From: an uncultured Pelagibacteraceae bacterium | Lineage (GTDB): Bacteria > Pseudomonadota > Alphaproteobacteria > Pelagibacterales > Pelagibacteraceae | NCBI GenBank assembly: GCA_902618205.1 | Contig: CACMZL010000002.1 | Span: 1 to 64,000, forward strand | Direction: 5' to 3' | DNA length: 64,000 nt | Part shown: positions 25,637 through 33,909 of the stretch, in pieces | Position numbering within the stretch: position 1 is the first letter of the stretch | How the letters are laid out: each line of letters opens with the position of its first letter | The notes under the pieces: model-generated | Databases searched by the model: none | What the model saw: only the letters and a program-made list of their open reading frames with translations | What the model was told of the DNA's origin: nothing | Made by a program: the position numbers and the translations under genes

Positions 25637-25745
25637 AAAAATTTTAATAATTATACTTTGTTTATATTTTATAGCTGCTTGTGGACGTAAAGGTGATCCA
25701 GAGTATAAATCTGAATTAACTAAGAATATTCAAAAAATATTATGA
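25629..25745 (+). CDS. lptM: LptM-type small lipoprotein
   Basis: 38 residues with a short signal peptide (MGKKILIIILCLYF), a lipobox IAAC with Cys18, and directly after it CGRKGDP, the hallmark of LptM (YifL), whose motif is CGxKGP. LptM is an outer-membrane lipoprotein that assists the LptD/LptE lipopolysaccharide translocon. It overlaps argH by eight bases and lysA by four (ATGA). The argH-lptM-lysA order is widespread, which supports this very short gene. Only the motif and context identify it. Confidence 0.85.
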   Translation: MGKKILIIILCLYFIAACGRKGDPEYKSELTKNIQKIL

Positions 25746-26956
25746 GATATATAAACAATAAATTTTTTATTGAAGGAAAAGACATAAGGAGTCTAACAAA
25801 AAAATTTAATACACCTCTATACTGCTACTCTTATAAAAATTTAAGAGAAAATGTAGAGAATTTTAAAAAAGCTTTTAAGGAAATTAAACCTTTAATTTGT
25901 TTTTCTGTGAAATCTAATTCTAATATTTCATTATTAAAAGAAATAAAAAAACTTGGCCTTGGAGCAGATGTGGTTTCAAAAGGTGAATTATATGCATCAC
26001 TTAAGGCTGGTATTAATAAAAGCAAAATAGTTTTCTCTGGAGTTGGTAAAACAAAAAATGAAATTGAGTATGCAATTAAGCAAAAAATATTATTAATAAA
26101 TTCTGAGTCATTGAGTGAAGTTTTAGCAATTGAAAAAGCTGCAAAAAAACTAAATAAAATTGTTGATATAGGACTAAGATTAAATCCAGATACGGATGCT
26201 GAAACATTGAAACAAATTTCAACTGGTAAAAGCGAAAATAAATTTGGTGTAGATAAAAAGACTTTTGTAAAAATTATTAATTTGATGAAACAATCAAAAT
26301 TTATAAATATTAAATGCTTAAGCGTTCATATCGGTAGTCAAATCTTAAACCACAAACCCTATGAAAAAATGCTAAATGTTCTTGATAAACTTTTAAAAAA
26401 TTTAGATTATAAATTTGAGTTCATTGATTTAGGTGGTGGTATGGGGATAAACTATGATCATAAAACGAAAAAACTTAATTATACAAAATATAAAAAATCA
26501 ATAATTAAATTTAAAAATAAATATAATTGTAAAATAATTTTTGAACCTGGAAGATCTATAATTGGAAATGTTGGTATACTTGCATCTAAAGTGATTTATT
26601 TAAAACATAACAAAACAAAAACATTTGTAATATTAGATGCGGCAATGAATGATTTGATAAGACCAGCTTTGTATAATGCAAAACATAGGATAGTTCCATC
26701 CCTAAGAAATATGTCACGATCAAAGAAAATATTAGAATTTGTAGGCCCAGTATGTGAAACAACTGATAAATTTTTAACAGAAAGGAAATTTCAGAATATA
26801 AAAGAAAATGATATTATGATTATATGCGATACAGGTGCATATGGTTATTCATTATCATCTAATTATAATCTTAGATTAAGGCCTGCTGAAATTTTGATTA
26901 AAGGAAATAAAGTAAAGATTATAAGAAAAAGACAAAAAATAACAGATATTATCTAA
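25742..26956 (+). CDS. lysA: Diaminopimelate decarboxylase
   Basis: 404 residues of fold-type III PLP enzymes. The Schiff-base lysine is in LICFSVKSNSN (about residue 58), the phosphate-binding Gly-rich segment is IDLGGGMGINYD, and the second-half motifs are EPGRSIIGN, FVGPVCETTDKF and CDTGAYGYS. It decarboxylates meso-diaminopimelate to lysine in the cytosol. Its start overlaps lptM by four bases and it is followed 13 bases later by plsC. No unusual features. Confidence 0.97.
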   Translation: MRYINNKFFIEGKDIRSLTKKFNTPLYCYSYKNLRENVENFKKAFKEIKPLICFSVKSNSNISLLKEIKKLGLGADVVSKGELYASLKAGINKSKIVFSGVGKTKNEIEYAIKQKILLINSESLSEVLAIEKAAKKLNKIVDIGLRLNPDTDAETLKQISTGKSENKFGVDKKTFVKIINLMKQSKFINIKCLSVHIGSQILNHKPYEKMLNVLDKLLKNLDYKFEFIDLGGGMGINYDHKTKKLNYTKYKKSIIKFKNKYNCKIIFEPGRSIIGNVGILASKVIYLKHNKTKTFVILDAAMNDLIRPALYNAKHRIVPSLRNMSRSKKILEFVGPVCETTDKFLTERKFQNIKENDIMIICDTGAYGYSLSSNYNLRLRPAEILIKGNKVKIIRKRQKITDII

Positions 26957-26969
26957 CTTAAAACTTATA

Positions 26970-27668
26970 ATGAGAAATATCCTCTTCAAAAGTATATTTT
27001 TTTCTGGATTAATTTTAATATGTATTATTTTTCTTCCATCTTTATTACTACCAAAGAAAATCACTCTTTTTGGAGGTAAACTTTTTGGATACTGGTCCTC
27101 ATTCTGTTTAAAAATTTTTTACTCAACCAGCATAGTAATAAAAGGTCAAGAGAACATAATTAATAACGAAAATTTCTTTATCGCATGCTCTCATCAATCG
27201 ATGTTTGAAACTTTTTTTTTACAAACAATATTTAATTCACCGATTTTTATTCTTAAAAAAGAACTATTAAATATTCCGATATTTGGTTGGTATTTAAGAA
27301 AGATAGATTCTATTTCTGTGAATAGAAATAAAGTTTCAAAAGAAAACCTTAATTTTACTGAAAAAATTAAAGAAGTTATGGAAAAAACAAAAAGACCTGT
27401 AATAATTTTTCCTCAGGCTACTCGTGTTCTACCAGATGAAATTATTCCTTTCAAAAAGGGAGTTGGAAGAATTTACAGAGAATTAAATGTAAAATGTCAA
27501 CCTGTTGCTATTGACTCTGGAAGAGTATGGCCAAAATCTGGAAAGATGATGTCTAATAAAACAATTACTATTTCCATTTTAAAACCAATTAATACTGGTA
27601 TCGAGCAAACAGAATTTGTAAAATTATTGCAAAAAGAAATCTATTCCGAGCTTGGACTTTCTAATTAA
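26970..27668 (+). CDS. plsC: 1-acyl-sn-glycerol-3-phosphate acyltransferase
   Basis: 232 residues with an N-terminal membrane anchor (about 5-30). Acyltransferase block I is ACSHQSMFETF, an HX4E form of the usual HX4D seen in many alphaproteobacterial members. Block III is FPQATRVLPDE, where FPEGTR is classical. It acylates lysophosphatidate to phosphatidate at the inner membrane. It is last in the argH-lptM-lysA-plsC run, 13 bases after lysA. Its stop interlocks by four bases (TTAA) with convergent dnaN. The substituted blocks are family variants, not obvious damage. Confidence 0.92.
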   Translation: MRNILFKSIFFSGLILICIIFLPSLLLPKKITLFGGKLFGYWSSFCLKIFYSTSIVIKGQENIINNENFFIACSHQSMFETFFLQTIFNSPIFILKKELLNIPIFGWYLRKIDSISVNRNKVSKENLNFTEKIKEVMEKTKRPVIIFPQATRVLPDEIIPFKKGVGRIYRELNVKCQPVAIDSGRVWPKSGKMMSNKTITISILKPINTGIEQTEFVKLLQKEIYSELGLSN

Positions 27669-28777
27669 CCTTTCATAGGCATTACTACATAAATACTATC
27701 AAAGTCCGCAGGATCTTTTATTAAAGCAGGAGATCCAGTATCTTTCAAATATATTTCTATGTTATCTCCATTTAGTTGAGACGCTATATCAAGCAAATAT
27801 CTAGAGTTAAAACTTATATCTAAATCTGTCTCAAATTTTACAGGTAGGCTTTCTTTACCATCACCACTGTTTGTATTATTGACTGATAAATCTAAATTAT
27901 CTTTAGTTAAATTAAATTTTACACCGTCTTTTTTATCTAGAGAAACTGATGCTACTCTATCTACAGAGTTTAAAAAAGTTTTTAGATCAATTTCTAATTT
28001 TTTTTGATTATCTCTTGGAACGACTTGGATATAGTTTGGAAACTTGCCATCAATTAATTTTGATATCAAAACACTATTATTAAGTTCAAATTTAATTTTG
28101 GATTTAATATTTGAGATTTTAACCTCTCCATCATAATCCTCTAAAAGGGAACATAATTGAAATATAGTTTTTTTTGGAAGTATTACTGGTTCAAATTCAA
28201 TTTTATTTTTAAGTCTTACTTTTGAAATAGACATTCTGTGGCTATCCGTTGCAGCTGCGGTTAAAAAATTCTTATCGTCCGTTTGGGTCTGATGGAAAAA
28301 TATACCGCTAAGATAATGCCTTGTTTCATCATTCGAAATCGAAAATTTACATTTGTTTAAAAGTTTTAATAAATCTTTTGAATTTATAGAAAATTCATTT
28401 TCATTAAAATTTTCATCAGTAATTGGAAATTCAGATGCATTAATTGAATTTAAATTGAATAGAGATTTACTTGATTCTAATTGTAATTTACTCTCTCCAG
28501 TATTTTCAAAATTTATCTGACTACCAGAAGGTATTTTTCTTACAATATCAAACATTATTGATGAAGAAGTAGTTGTTTTGCCCTCATCGAAAATTTTAAT
28601 GTTTGAAATTTCATTTACAAAAATTAAATCTAAATCTGTTGCTGTAATTCTTAATTTTGAATTTGCTGCCTCTATCAAGATATTTGAAAGAATAGGTAAA
28701 GTGCTTCTTTTTTCTATTACACCCTGACAGTAACCTAAAGATTTTTGCAAATCTTGTTGATTAACACTAAATTTCAT
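27665..28777 (-). CDS. dnaN: DNA polymerase III beta subunit (sliding clamp)
   Basis: 370 residues, full length, with the start MKFSVNQQDLQKSLGYCQGVIEKRSTLPILSNIL and three repeated clamp domains. The C-terminus YVVMPMKG is close to the canonical clamp end (VVMPMR). The ring-shaped dimer tethers DNA polymerase to DNA. The gene overlaps the end of dnaA by 11 bases and is surely co-transcribed with it. The end interlocks with plsC. No missing domain. Confidence 0.97.
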   Translation of the reverse strand: MKFSVNQQDLQKSLGYCQGVIEKRSTLPILSNILIEAANSKLRITATDLDLIFVNEISNIKIFDEGKTTTSSSIMFDIVRKIPSGSQINFENTGESKLQLESSKSLFNLNSINASEFPITDENFNENEFSINSKDLLKLLNKCKFSISNDETRHYLSGIFFHQTQTDDKNFLTAAATDSHRMSISKVRLKNKIEFEPVILPKKTIFQLCSLLEDYDGEVKISNIKSKIKFELNNSVLISKLIDGKFPNYIQVVPRDNQKKLEIDLKTFLNSVDRVASVSLDKKDGVKFNLTKDNLDLSVNNTNSGDGKESLPVKFETDLDISFNSRYLLDIASQLNGDNIEIYLKDTGSPALIKDPADFDSIYVVMPMKG

Positions 28778-30176
28778 TTTCTTGTTTGTATAATATTTTA
28801 TTCTTTAGGCTATCAATGCTCAAATTTAATTCATTATCATCTTTTCTTAATTTTTCTATTGTTTTAACTGAATGAATAACAGTTGTGTGATCTCTATTAG
28901 CAAATGATCGACCTATCTCTGGCAAAGATTTAGATGTCAGCATCTTTGCCAAATAAATAGCAGTTTGTCTTGGTCTTACAAGATATCTTGACCTTCTTGG
29001 GGATAGCATTTCGTTTTTACTTATTTTAAAATATTTACAGACTATTGTTTGGATATTATCTATATCGACTTTATTTTCAGTTAAATTTAATAGATCTTTT
29101 AATATTACTTTTACCTCAGACATCGAAGGAGTTTTTCCATAAATTCTTGAAAAAGATATTATTCTATTAAATGCACCTACAAGTTCTCTGATACTAGTAT
29201 TAACTTCTGTACTAATAAATTTTATAATTTCATCACTAATTTTAATATTATTTGGATCGTGAATTTTGAGATCATCATTTTTAGATTTTATTATATTGTA
29301 TCTTAATTCAAAATCGGCACTTTGGATATCAACTACTAGTCCTCCTGAAAATCTAGATTTAATTCTCTCTTGTATTCTGGTCAATTTGTTTGGTGGTCTA
29401 TCTGCTGATACGATAATTTGAGATCCTTTCTCTAACAAAACATTAAATGTATGGAAAAACTCTTCTTGCATAGCTTCTTTTCCATTCATAAATTGAATAT
29501 CATCAATCAAAAATATGTCTGTATTTCTAAAGTACTCTTTAAATTTTACCATATCATTGGATTTTATCGATTTTACAAATTGATACATAAATCTTTCAGC
29601 AGAAATAAACATTACTTTGTTTTTTTCTTTCAAACTTAAACCTATAGCATTTAACAAATGAGTCTTACCCATTCCAACTCCACCATAAATATATAAAGGG
29701 TTGTAGTGGGCTATTTGCTCTGAGACTTTTTTTGCAGCTTCAAAAGCTAGCTTATTACTTTTGCCAAGCAAAAAATTCTCGAAGTTTTTGTTTGGATCAA
29801 TTCGATTATATTGAAGATATGAATCTTTAATAAAAGAAACCTTTTCATTATCAGATGAATTATCTTGTTTTATTTCATTATTATTTTTGACCTTTATATT
29901 CTCGTTGATTACAAACTCTATTCTGGATATATCTTTTTTATGTAATTTTACGATTTGCAGTATTTGATCTAAATATCTTGAAGTTATCCAGTCTCTAATA
30001 AATCTTGTCGATACAGATAATAAAATATAATTCTTAAACTCGTCAACCAAATCAATTTTTTTTAACCAACTATCATAAATTTCAAGACCAAATTTATTTT
30101 TCATTTGATTTTGTACTAATTTCCAATCAATTTTGTGAATATTATCTGATTTAATGTTAGTGAGATTATTTTTCAT
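28767..30176 (-). CDS. dnaA: Chromosomal replication initiator DnaA
   Basis: 469 residues with all four domains: N-terminal DnaB/DiaA-interaction domain (about 1-90), short linker, AAA+ domain with Walker A GGVGMGKTHLL and Walker B FLIDDIQFM, and C-terminal DNA-binding domain with the signature FANRDHTTVIHSVKTIEKL. It binds DnaA boxes and melts the origin. Order is mutM-rpsT-dnaA-dnaN on the minus strand. A perfect DnaA box lies 49 bases upstream of the start, consistent with autoregulation. An AGGAG sequence lies about 15 bases before the ATG, slightly far for a Shine-Dalgarno. Confidence 0.97.
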   Translation of the reverse strand: MKNNLTNIKSDNIHKIDWKLVQNQMKNKFGLEIYDSWLKKIDLVDEFKNYILLSVSTRFIRDWITSRYLDQILQIVKLHKKDISRIEFVINENIKVKNNNEIKQDNSSDNEKVSFIKDSYLQYNRIDPNKNFENFLLGKSNKLAFEAAKKVSEQIAHYNPLYIYGGVGMGKTHLLNAIGLSLKEKNKVMFISAERFMYQFVKSIKSNDMVKFKEYFRNTDIFLIDDIQFMNGKEAMQEEFFHTFNVLLEKGSQIIVSADRPPNKLTRIQERIKSRFSGGLVVDIQSADFELRYNIIKSKNDDLKIHDPNNIKISDEIIKFISTEVNTSIRELVGAFNRIISFSRIYGKTPSMSEVKVILKDLLNLTENKVDIDNIQTIVCKYFKISKNEMLSPRRSRYLVRPRQTAIYLAKMLTSKSLPEIGRSFANRDHTTVIHSVKTIEKLRKDDNELNLSIDSLKNKILYKQENEI

Positions 30177-30224
30177 GAGAGTCTGTTAAACTCCTATTCA
30201 TAATTCAATGCAATAAATTTATTT

Positions 30225-30233
30225 TTATTCACA
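30225..30233 (+). promoter_or_regulatory. DnaA box upstream of dnaA
   Basis: TTATTCACA is an exact match to the TTATNCACA DnaA box, in the very AT-rich 245-base gap between rpsT and dnaA. I find only this one perfect copy in the gap, plus a one-mismatch copy just inside dnaA (about 30134-30142, opposite strand). A single box fits autorepression of dnaA better than a full origin, though the setting does not exclude oriC. Confidence 0.6.
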
Positions 30234-30421
30234 AAAAAAAATAAAATTTACAATTGTATAAATTAATAATTGAATCTCTTTTTAAAGACTTAAATTTAGT
30301 AATCTTAAATTTACTTTTTTTATTTTTTTTTATGTAAGGGCAAAAAAAATTGAAAAAATTCTTTTTTTAATTGAAAAAATAATCTCTAGAGTTGTAATTT
30401 GTTTAGGTAAACTAAAAGTTG

Positions 30422-30682
30422 TTATAAGGAATTGATTTTTTTTGTTATTCTAGAAATATTTCTTGACGCATTTTGCCTTTTTATCACTCCTGTCTTCGAT
30501 ATTTTCATTAATTCAGAGTTTAATTTTGGCAAAAAAGCTAAAGCCTCTTTTTTGTCCTTCTTATCAAGAATTAAATTCATTTTTTTTATTGCAGATCTAA
30601 ATCTGCTTTTTCTGGACTTATTTACGGTTGTTTGACGCGATATTCGTCTTATCCTTTTAATAGCTGATTTAGTGTTTGCCAT
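30422..30682 (-). CDS. rpsT: Small ribosomal subunit protein bS20
   Basis: 86 residues from the ATG at 30682, beginning MANTKSAIKRIRRISRQT as in other bS20 proteins. A longer upstream frame is rejected because it runs through the promoter. The protein is lysine/arginine rich, three long helices, ending RNISRITKKINSL. It binds 16S rRNA early in 30S assembly. No Shine-Dalgarno is seen before the ATG, and the promoter's -10 lies only nine bases away, suggesting a nearly leaderless mRNA. It lies between mutM and dnaA. Confidence 0.96.
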   Translation of the reverse strand: MANTKSAIKRIRRISRQTTVNKSRKSRFRSAIKKMNLILDKKDKKEALAFLPKLNSELMKISKTGVIKRQNASRNISRITKKINSL

Positions 30683-30691
30683 AAGCGCGAT

Positions 30692-30720
30692 TGTATATAA
30701 CGAGAAATTTATACGGTCAA
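30692..30720 (-). promoter_or_regulatory. Sigma-70-type promoter of rpsT
   Basis: Minus strand TTGACC (30720-30715), 17-base spacer, TATACA (30697-30692). This is five of six matches at each element. The last base of the -10 is nine bases from the A of the rpsT ATG, so the start point would lie within about four bases of the start codon. It sits in the gap just before the mutM stop codon. Confidence 0.66.
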
Positions 30721-30732
30721 TAGAATAATTTT

Positions 30733-31596
30733 TTATTTTTGACAAATATTACAAAAAAATGTCGATCTATTAGTGATAAATTTTTTTTTTATCGTTCCTT
30801 TGCATCCTGGAGAAAAACAACTCTTATTTTCTCTATTGTATACTTTAAAGCTATCTTGAAATGATCCATTTTTACCAACTATATTTTTAAAATCCCTAAT
30901 ACTAGACCCTCCTTTTTGAATTGCTGAATTTAAAATTTTTCTTGAATATTTAATAATATTAATACAATCGTTTTCATTTAAAGATTTGGCTTTTTTTTTT
31001 GGATTTATTTTACAACTAAATAAAATTTCACTTGCATAAATATTTCCTAAACCTGAAACAAATTTTTGATCTAAAAGAAAATTTTTTATATTTTTTTTCT
31101 TTTTATAAAAATATTTTTTTAAGTAATTAAGATTAAATTTTGAAGAAAAAGGTTCAGGACCATAGTTATTTATAAAATTTTCTAAATTATTTTTATTTTC
31201 TAATAATTTAAAATAACCAAATCTTCTAGGATCGTTATATATAATTTTTATATTATCAAATTCAAAAAAAACATGATTGTGTTTTTTTGGTAAATAAGGG
31301 CTATGATAAAAACTCGCATTTGTTTTTTGATTTAAATTATTTTTTCTTAAAAGATGTATAGTACCAGACATTCCAAGATGAATTAAACAAAATGTTTCAT
31401 CATTTAAGACCAGTATAATATATTTTGAAAACCTCTTAACCTTGGTTATTGATTTTGATTGAAGTCTCCTTTCAAAACCTTTTTTAATTTTAATCCTTAA
31501 ATTCCTATTCTTAATACTCACTTTTTTTATTTTTTTTCCTGTTATCGTTTTACTTAGTGACTCTTTAACTACTTCTACTTCTGGCAATTCTGGCAT
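30733..31596 (-). CDS. mutM: Formamidopyrimidine-DNA glycosylase
   Basis: 287 residues. It starts with the invariant MPELPEVE, where Pro2 is the Schiff-base nucleophile and Glu3 the catalytic acid. The helix-two-turns-helix contains KFVSGLGNIYASEILF, and the C-terminal zinc finger is SCFSPGC...FFCNICQK (two CxxC-like pairs). It removes 8-oxoguanine and opened purines and nicks the backbone. It is divergent from ubiE by 32 bases and lies upstream of rpsT-dnaA. Length is about 15 residues over average because of lysine-rich insertions. Confidence 0.97.
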   Translation of the reverse strand: MPELPEVEVVKESLSKTITGKKIKKVSIKNRNLRIKIKKGFERRLQSKSITKVKRFSKYIILVLNDETFCLIHLGMSGTIHLLRKNNLNQKTNASFYHSPYLPKKHNHVFFEFDNIKIIYNDPRRFGYFKLLENKNNLENFINNYGPEPFSSKFNLNYLKKYFYKKKKNIKNFLLDQKFVSGLGNIYASEILFSCKINPKKKAKSLNENDCINIIKYSRKILNSAIQKGGSSIRDFKNIVGKNGSFQDSFKVYNRENKSCFSPGCKGTIKKKFITNRSTFFCNICQK

Positions 31597-31628
31597 TTAT
31601 TATTATATTAATTATTATTATTTATTTT

Positions 31629-32336
31629 ATGCAACAATATCTCCAAAATAAAAAAGGTCTAGTACAAGGTGTGTTTGATAAGGTTTATGACAAATACGAT
31701 ATCATGAATGATTTGATGTCACTTGGTGTTCATAGAATTTGGAAAAGAAACTTAATAAATTGGATGAACCCAGGAAAAAATAAAATTCTAGCAGATGTTG
31801 CATGTGGCACAGGTGATATAGCAAAACTTTTTATCGATAATAGTTCAAATAAAAATATAGAATTATTTTGTATTGATCCCAATGAAGGAATGATGAAAAA
31901 GGGAAAAAATAGACTATCAAATTACAAAAATATCAAGTGGATTAAGGGGTCGGCAGAGAAATTGCCTTTGAAATCTAATTCATGTGATTATTACACAATC
32001 AGTTTTGGTTTAAGAAATACAAAAAATATTAATAAATCCTTAAGTGAAGCGTACAGAGTTTTAAAGTCAGGAGGTAGATTTTTTTGTTTAGAATTTTCAA
32101 AAATTCAAAATTTAAGCTTAGATTTAGTCTATAAAAGATACTCTAAATTAATTCCAGAAATAGGAAAATTTGTGGTTGGTGAAAAAGAGCCTTATGAATA
32201 TCTAATAAAAAGTATCCAAGAATTTGTTAACCAAGAGGAATTAAAGGGTTTAATGGAGAAAAATAATTTTATTAAATGTGAGTATAGAAACTTTTCTGGT
32301 GGAATAGTAGCTATTCATTCAGGTTGGAAAATATGA
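31629..32336 (+). CDS. ubiE: Ubiquinone/menaquinone C-methyltransferase UbiE
   Basis: 235 residues. SAM-binding motif I is ADVACGTGDIAKLF. The family blocks YDIMNDLMSLGVHRIWK near the N-terminus, SFGLRNTKNINKSLSEAYRVLKSGG in the middle and the C-terminal GGIVAIHSGWKI are all present. It methylates the benzoquinol ring carbon in ubiquinone synthesis. It overlaps ubiB by four bases (ATGA) in a ubiE-ubiB-coaBC-dut-thiF run typical of alphaproteobacteria. Confidence 0.97.
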   Translation: MQQYLQNKKGLVQGVFDKVYDKYDIMNDLMSLGVHRIWKRNLINWMNPGKNKILADVACGTGDIAKLFIDNSSNKNIELFCIDPNEGMMKKGKNRLSNYKNIKWIKGSAEKLPLKSNSCDYYTISFGLRNTKNINKSLSEAYRVLKSGGRFFCLEFSKIQNLSLDLVYKRYSKLIPEIGKFVVGEKEPYEYLIKSIQEFVNQEELKGLMEKNNFIKCEYRNFSGGIVAIHSGWKI

Positions 32337-33901
32337 TTAAAAAATTATACATACTTTTTAAGCTTGGAAGGAAATTAGCAAAATCTGACGCTTTAAGTAT
32401 ATTCACAAAGTTTCATAATCCACCGATTGGAATAAAAATTTTATTCTATTTGTTGTCTTTATCATTTTCAAAAAAAGATAATTCTTTTGTAAATGAAACC
32501 GAAGGCGAAAGATTATCAAACTCCTTGCAATCTATGGGTACAACATTCATTAAATTAGGTCAATTTCTAGCAACAAGACCAGATATAATTGGAGAAAAGT
32601 TATCAAAGCAACTAGAGAGTTTGCAAGATCGTTTACCTCCCTTTGAATTATCTAAAGCTAAAGAAATAATCAAAAAGGATCTAGGGGAAGATAATTTTAA
32701 TTCAATTATAAATCTATCTGAACCAGTGGCAGCAGCATCTATAGCTCAAGTTCATAAAGCGCAAATAAATGATAATGGCACAATTAAGGATGTGGCTATA
32801 AAAATTTTACGACCAAATATAAAAAAAATATTCAACGAAGAAATTGATGCTTTGATGCTTTTTGCTTTTTTAACTGAGTCAATTATCAAAAAGACAAAAA
32901 GACTTAAATTAGTTGAGGTTGTTTATTTGCTAAAAGAAATAACCAATTTAGAAATGGATTTAAGATTTGAAGCCGCTGCAGCTAATGAGTATTCTGAAAA
33001 CACAAAGAATGACAGTGGATTTCAAGTTCCTAGAATTTATTGGAATTTTACAAGTGAAAATGTAATGACTTTAGACTGGGTTGAAGGTGTCTCTATAAGA
33101 GAAACAGAAGAACTGCAAAAAAGAAATATAGATACCAAAAAAATTGCATCAGATATTATTCAGCATTTTCTAAGACATGCTGTTAGAGATGGTTTTTTTC
33201 ATGCAGATATGCATCAAGGTAACATTTTTATTAACAATAGCGGTCAAATAGTTCCTATCGATTTTGGTATAATGGGAAGGCTCGATGATTTGAGTAAAAA
33301 ATTTCTTGCTGAGATTTTATATGGATTTATTAAACGAGATTATAAAAAAGTAGCAGAAGTTCATTTGGCTGCAGGGTTAGTTCCAAAAGAAGTGCCTGTT
33401 GATGATCTAGCCCAAGCACTAAGATCAATAGGAGAGCCAATATTTGGTCAGTCAATTAAAGATATATCTGGCGGTAAACTACTCAAACAACTTTTTGATG
33501 TGACAGAAAAATTTAATATGCAAACTCAACCACAGTTGCTCATGCTACAGAAAACCATGGTAGTAGTTGAAGGTGTTGCTAGAAGATTAAATCCAGAGAC
33601 AAACATTTGGGAAACGTCAAGACCTGTTCTTGAAAAATGGCTTAAAGAAACAAAAGATCCTATAACAACATTAAATGAAACTCTAAAAAATTCTGCAGAA
33701 GTTATAAAAAGATTACCAGAAATGCCGCAAATAATGGATAAAGCAAACCAAGCATTAACATTTCTTGCAAGTGGACAAATTCCACAAAATACTAATACGT
33801 ATAATGATCTAAATACAAAAAAAAATGAAATGGTAGCTTTCAGAAATCAATCAATCATTGGTTTATTATTACTTGTAATTTTAGGATTAGTAGTATTTTA
33901 A
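32333..33901 (+). CDS. ubiB: UbiB, atypical kinase/ATPase of ubiquinone biosynthesis
   Basis: 522 residues from the ATG at 32333, which overlaps the ubiE stop as ATGA; an upstream TTG start is less likely. ABC1/ADCK landmarks: the KxGQ segment FIKLGQFLATRPDI, the alanine-rich nucleotide loop EPVAAASIAQVHKA, the catalytic block HADMHQGNIFI, and the DFG equivalent IDFGIMGRL. The C-terminus ends in a membrane helix (IIGLLLLVILGLVVF). UbiB supports the hydroxylation/methylation stage of ubiquinone synthesis at the membrane, probably as an ATPase. It is followed by coaBC eight bases later. Confidence 0.96.
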   Translation: MIKKLYILFKLGRKLAKSDALSIFTKFHNPPIGIKILFYLLSLSFSKKDNSFVNETEGERLSNSLQSMGTTFIKLGQFLATRPDIIGEKLSKQLESLQDRLPPFELSKAKEIIKKDLGEDNFNSIINLSEPVAAASIAQVHKAQINDNGTIKDVAIKILRPNIKKIFNEEIDALMLFAFLTESIIKKTKRLKLVEVVYLLKEITNLEMDLRFEAAAANEYSENTKNDSGFQVPRIYWNFTSENVMTLDWVEGVSIRETEELQKRNIDTKKIASDIIQHFLRHAVRDGFFHADMHQGNIFINNSGQIVPIDFGIMGRLDDLSKKFLAEILYGFIKRDYKKVAEVHLAAGLVPKEVPVDDLAQALRSIGEPIFGQSIKDISGGKLLKQLFDVTEKFNMQTQPQLLMLQKTMVVVEGVARRLNPETNIWETSRPVLEKWLKETKDPITTLNETLKNSAEVIKRLPEMPQIMDKANQALTFLASGQIPQNTNTYNDLNTKKNEMVAFRNQSIIGLLLLVILGLVVF

Positions 33902-33909
33902 TCTCGACG

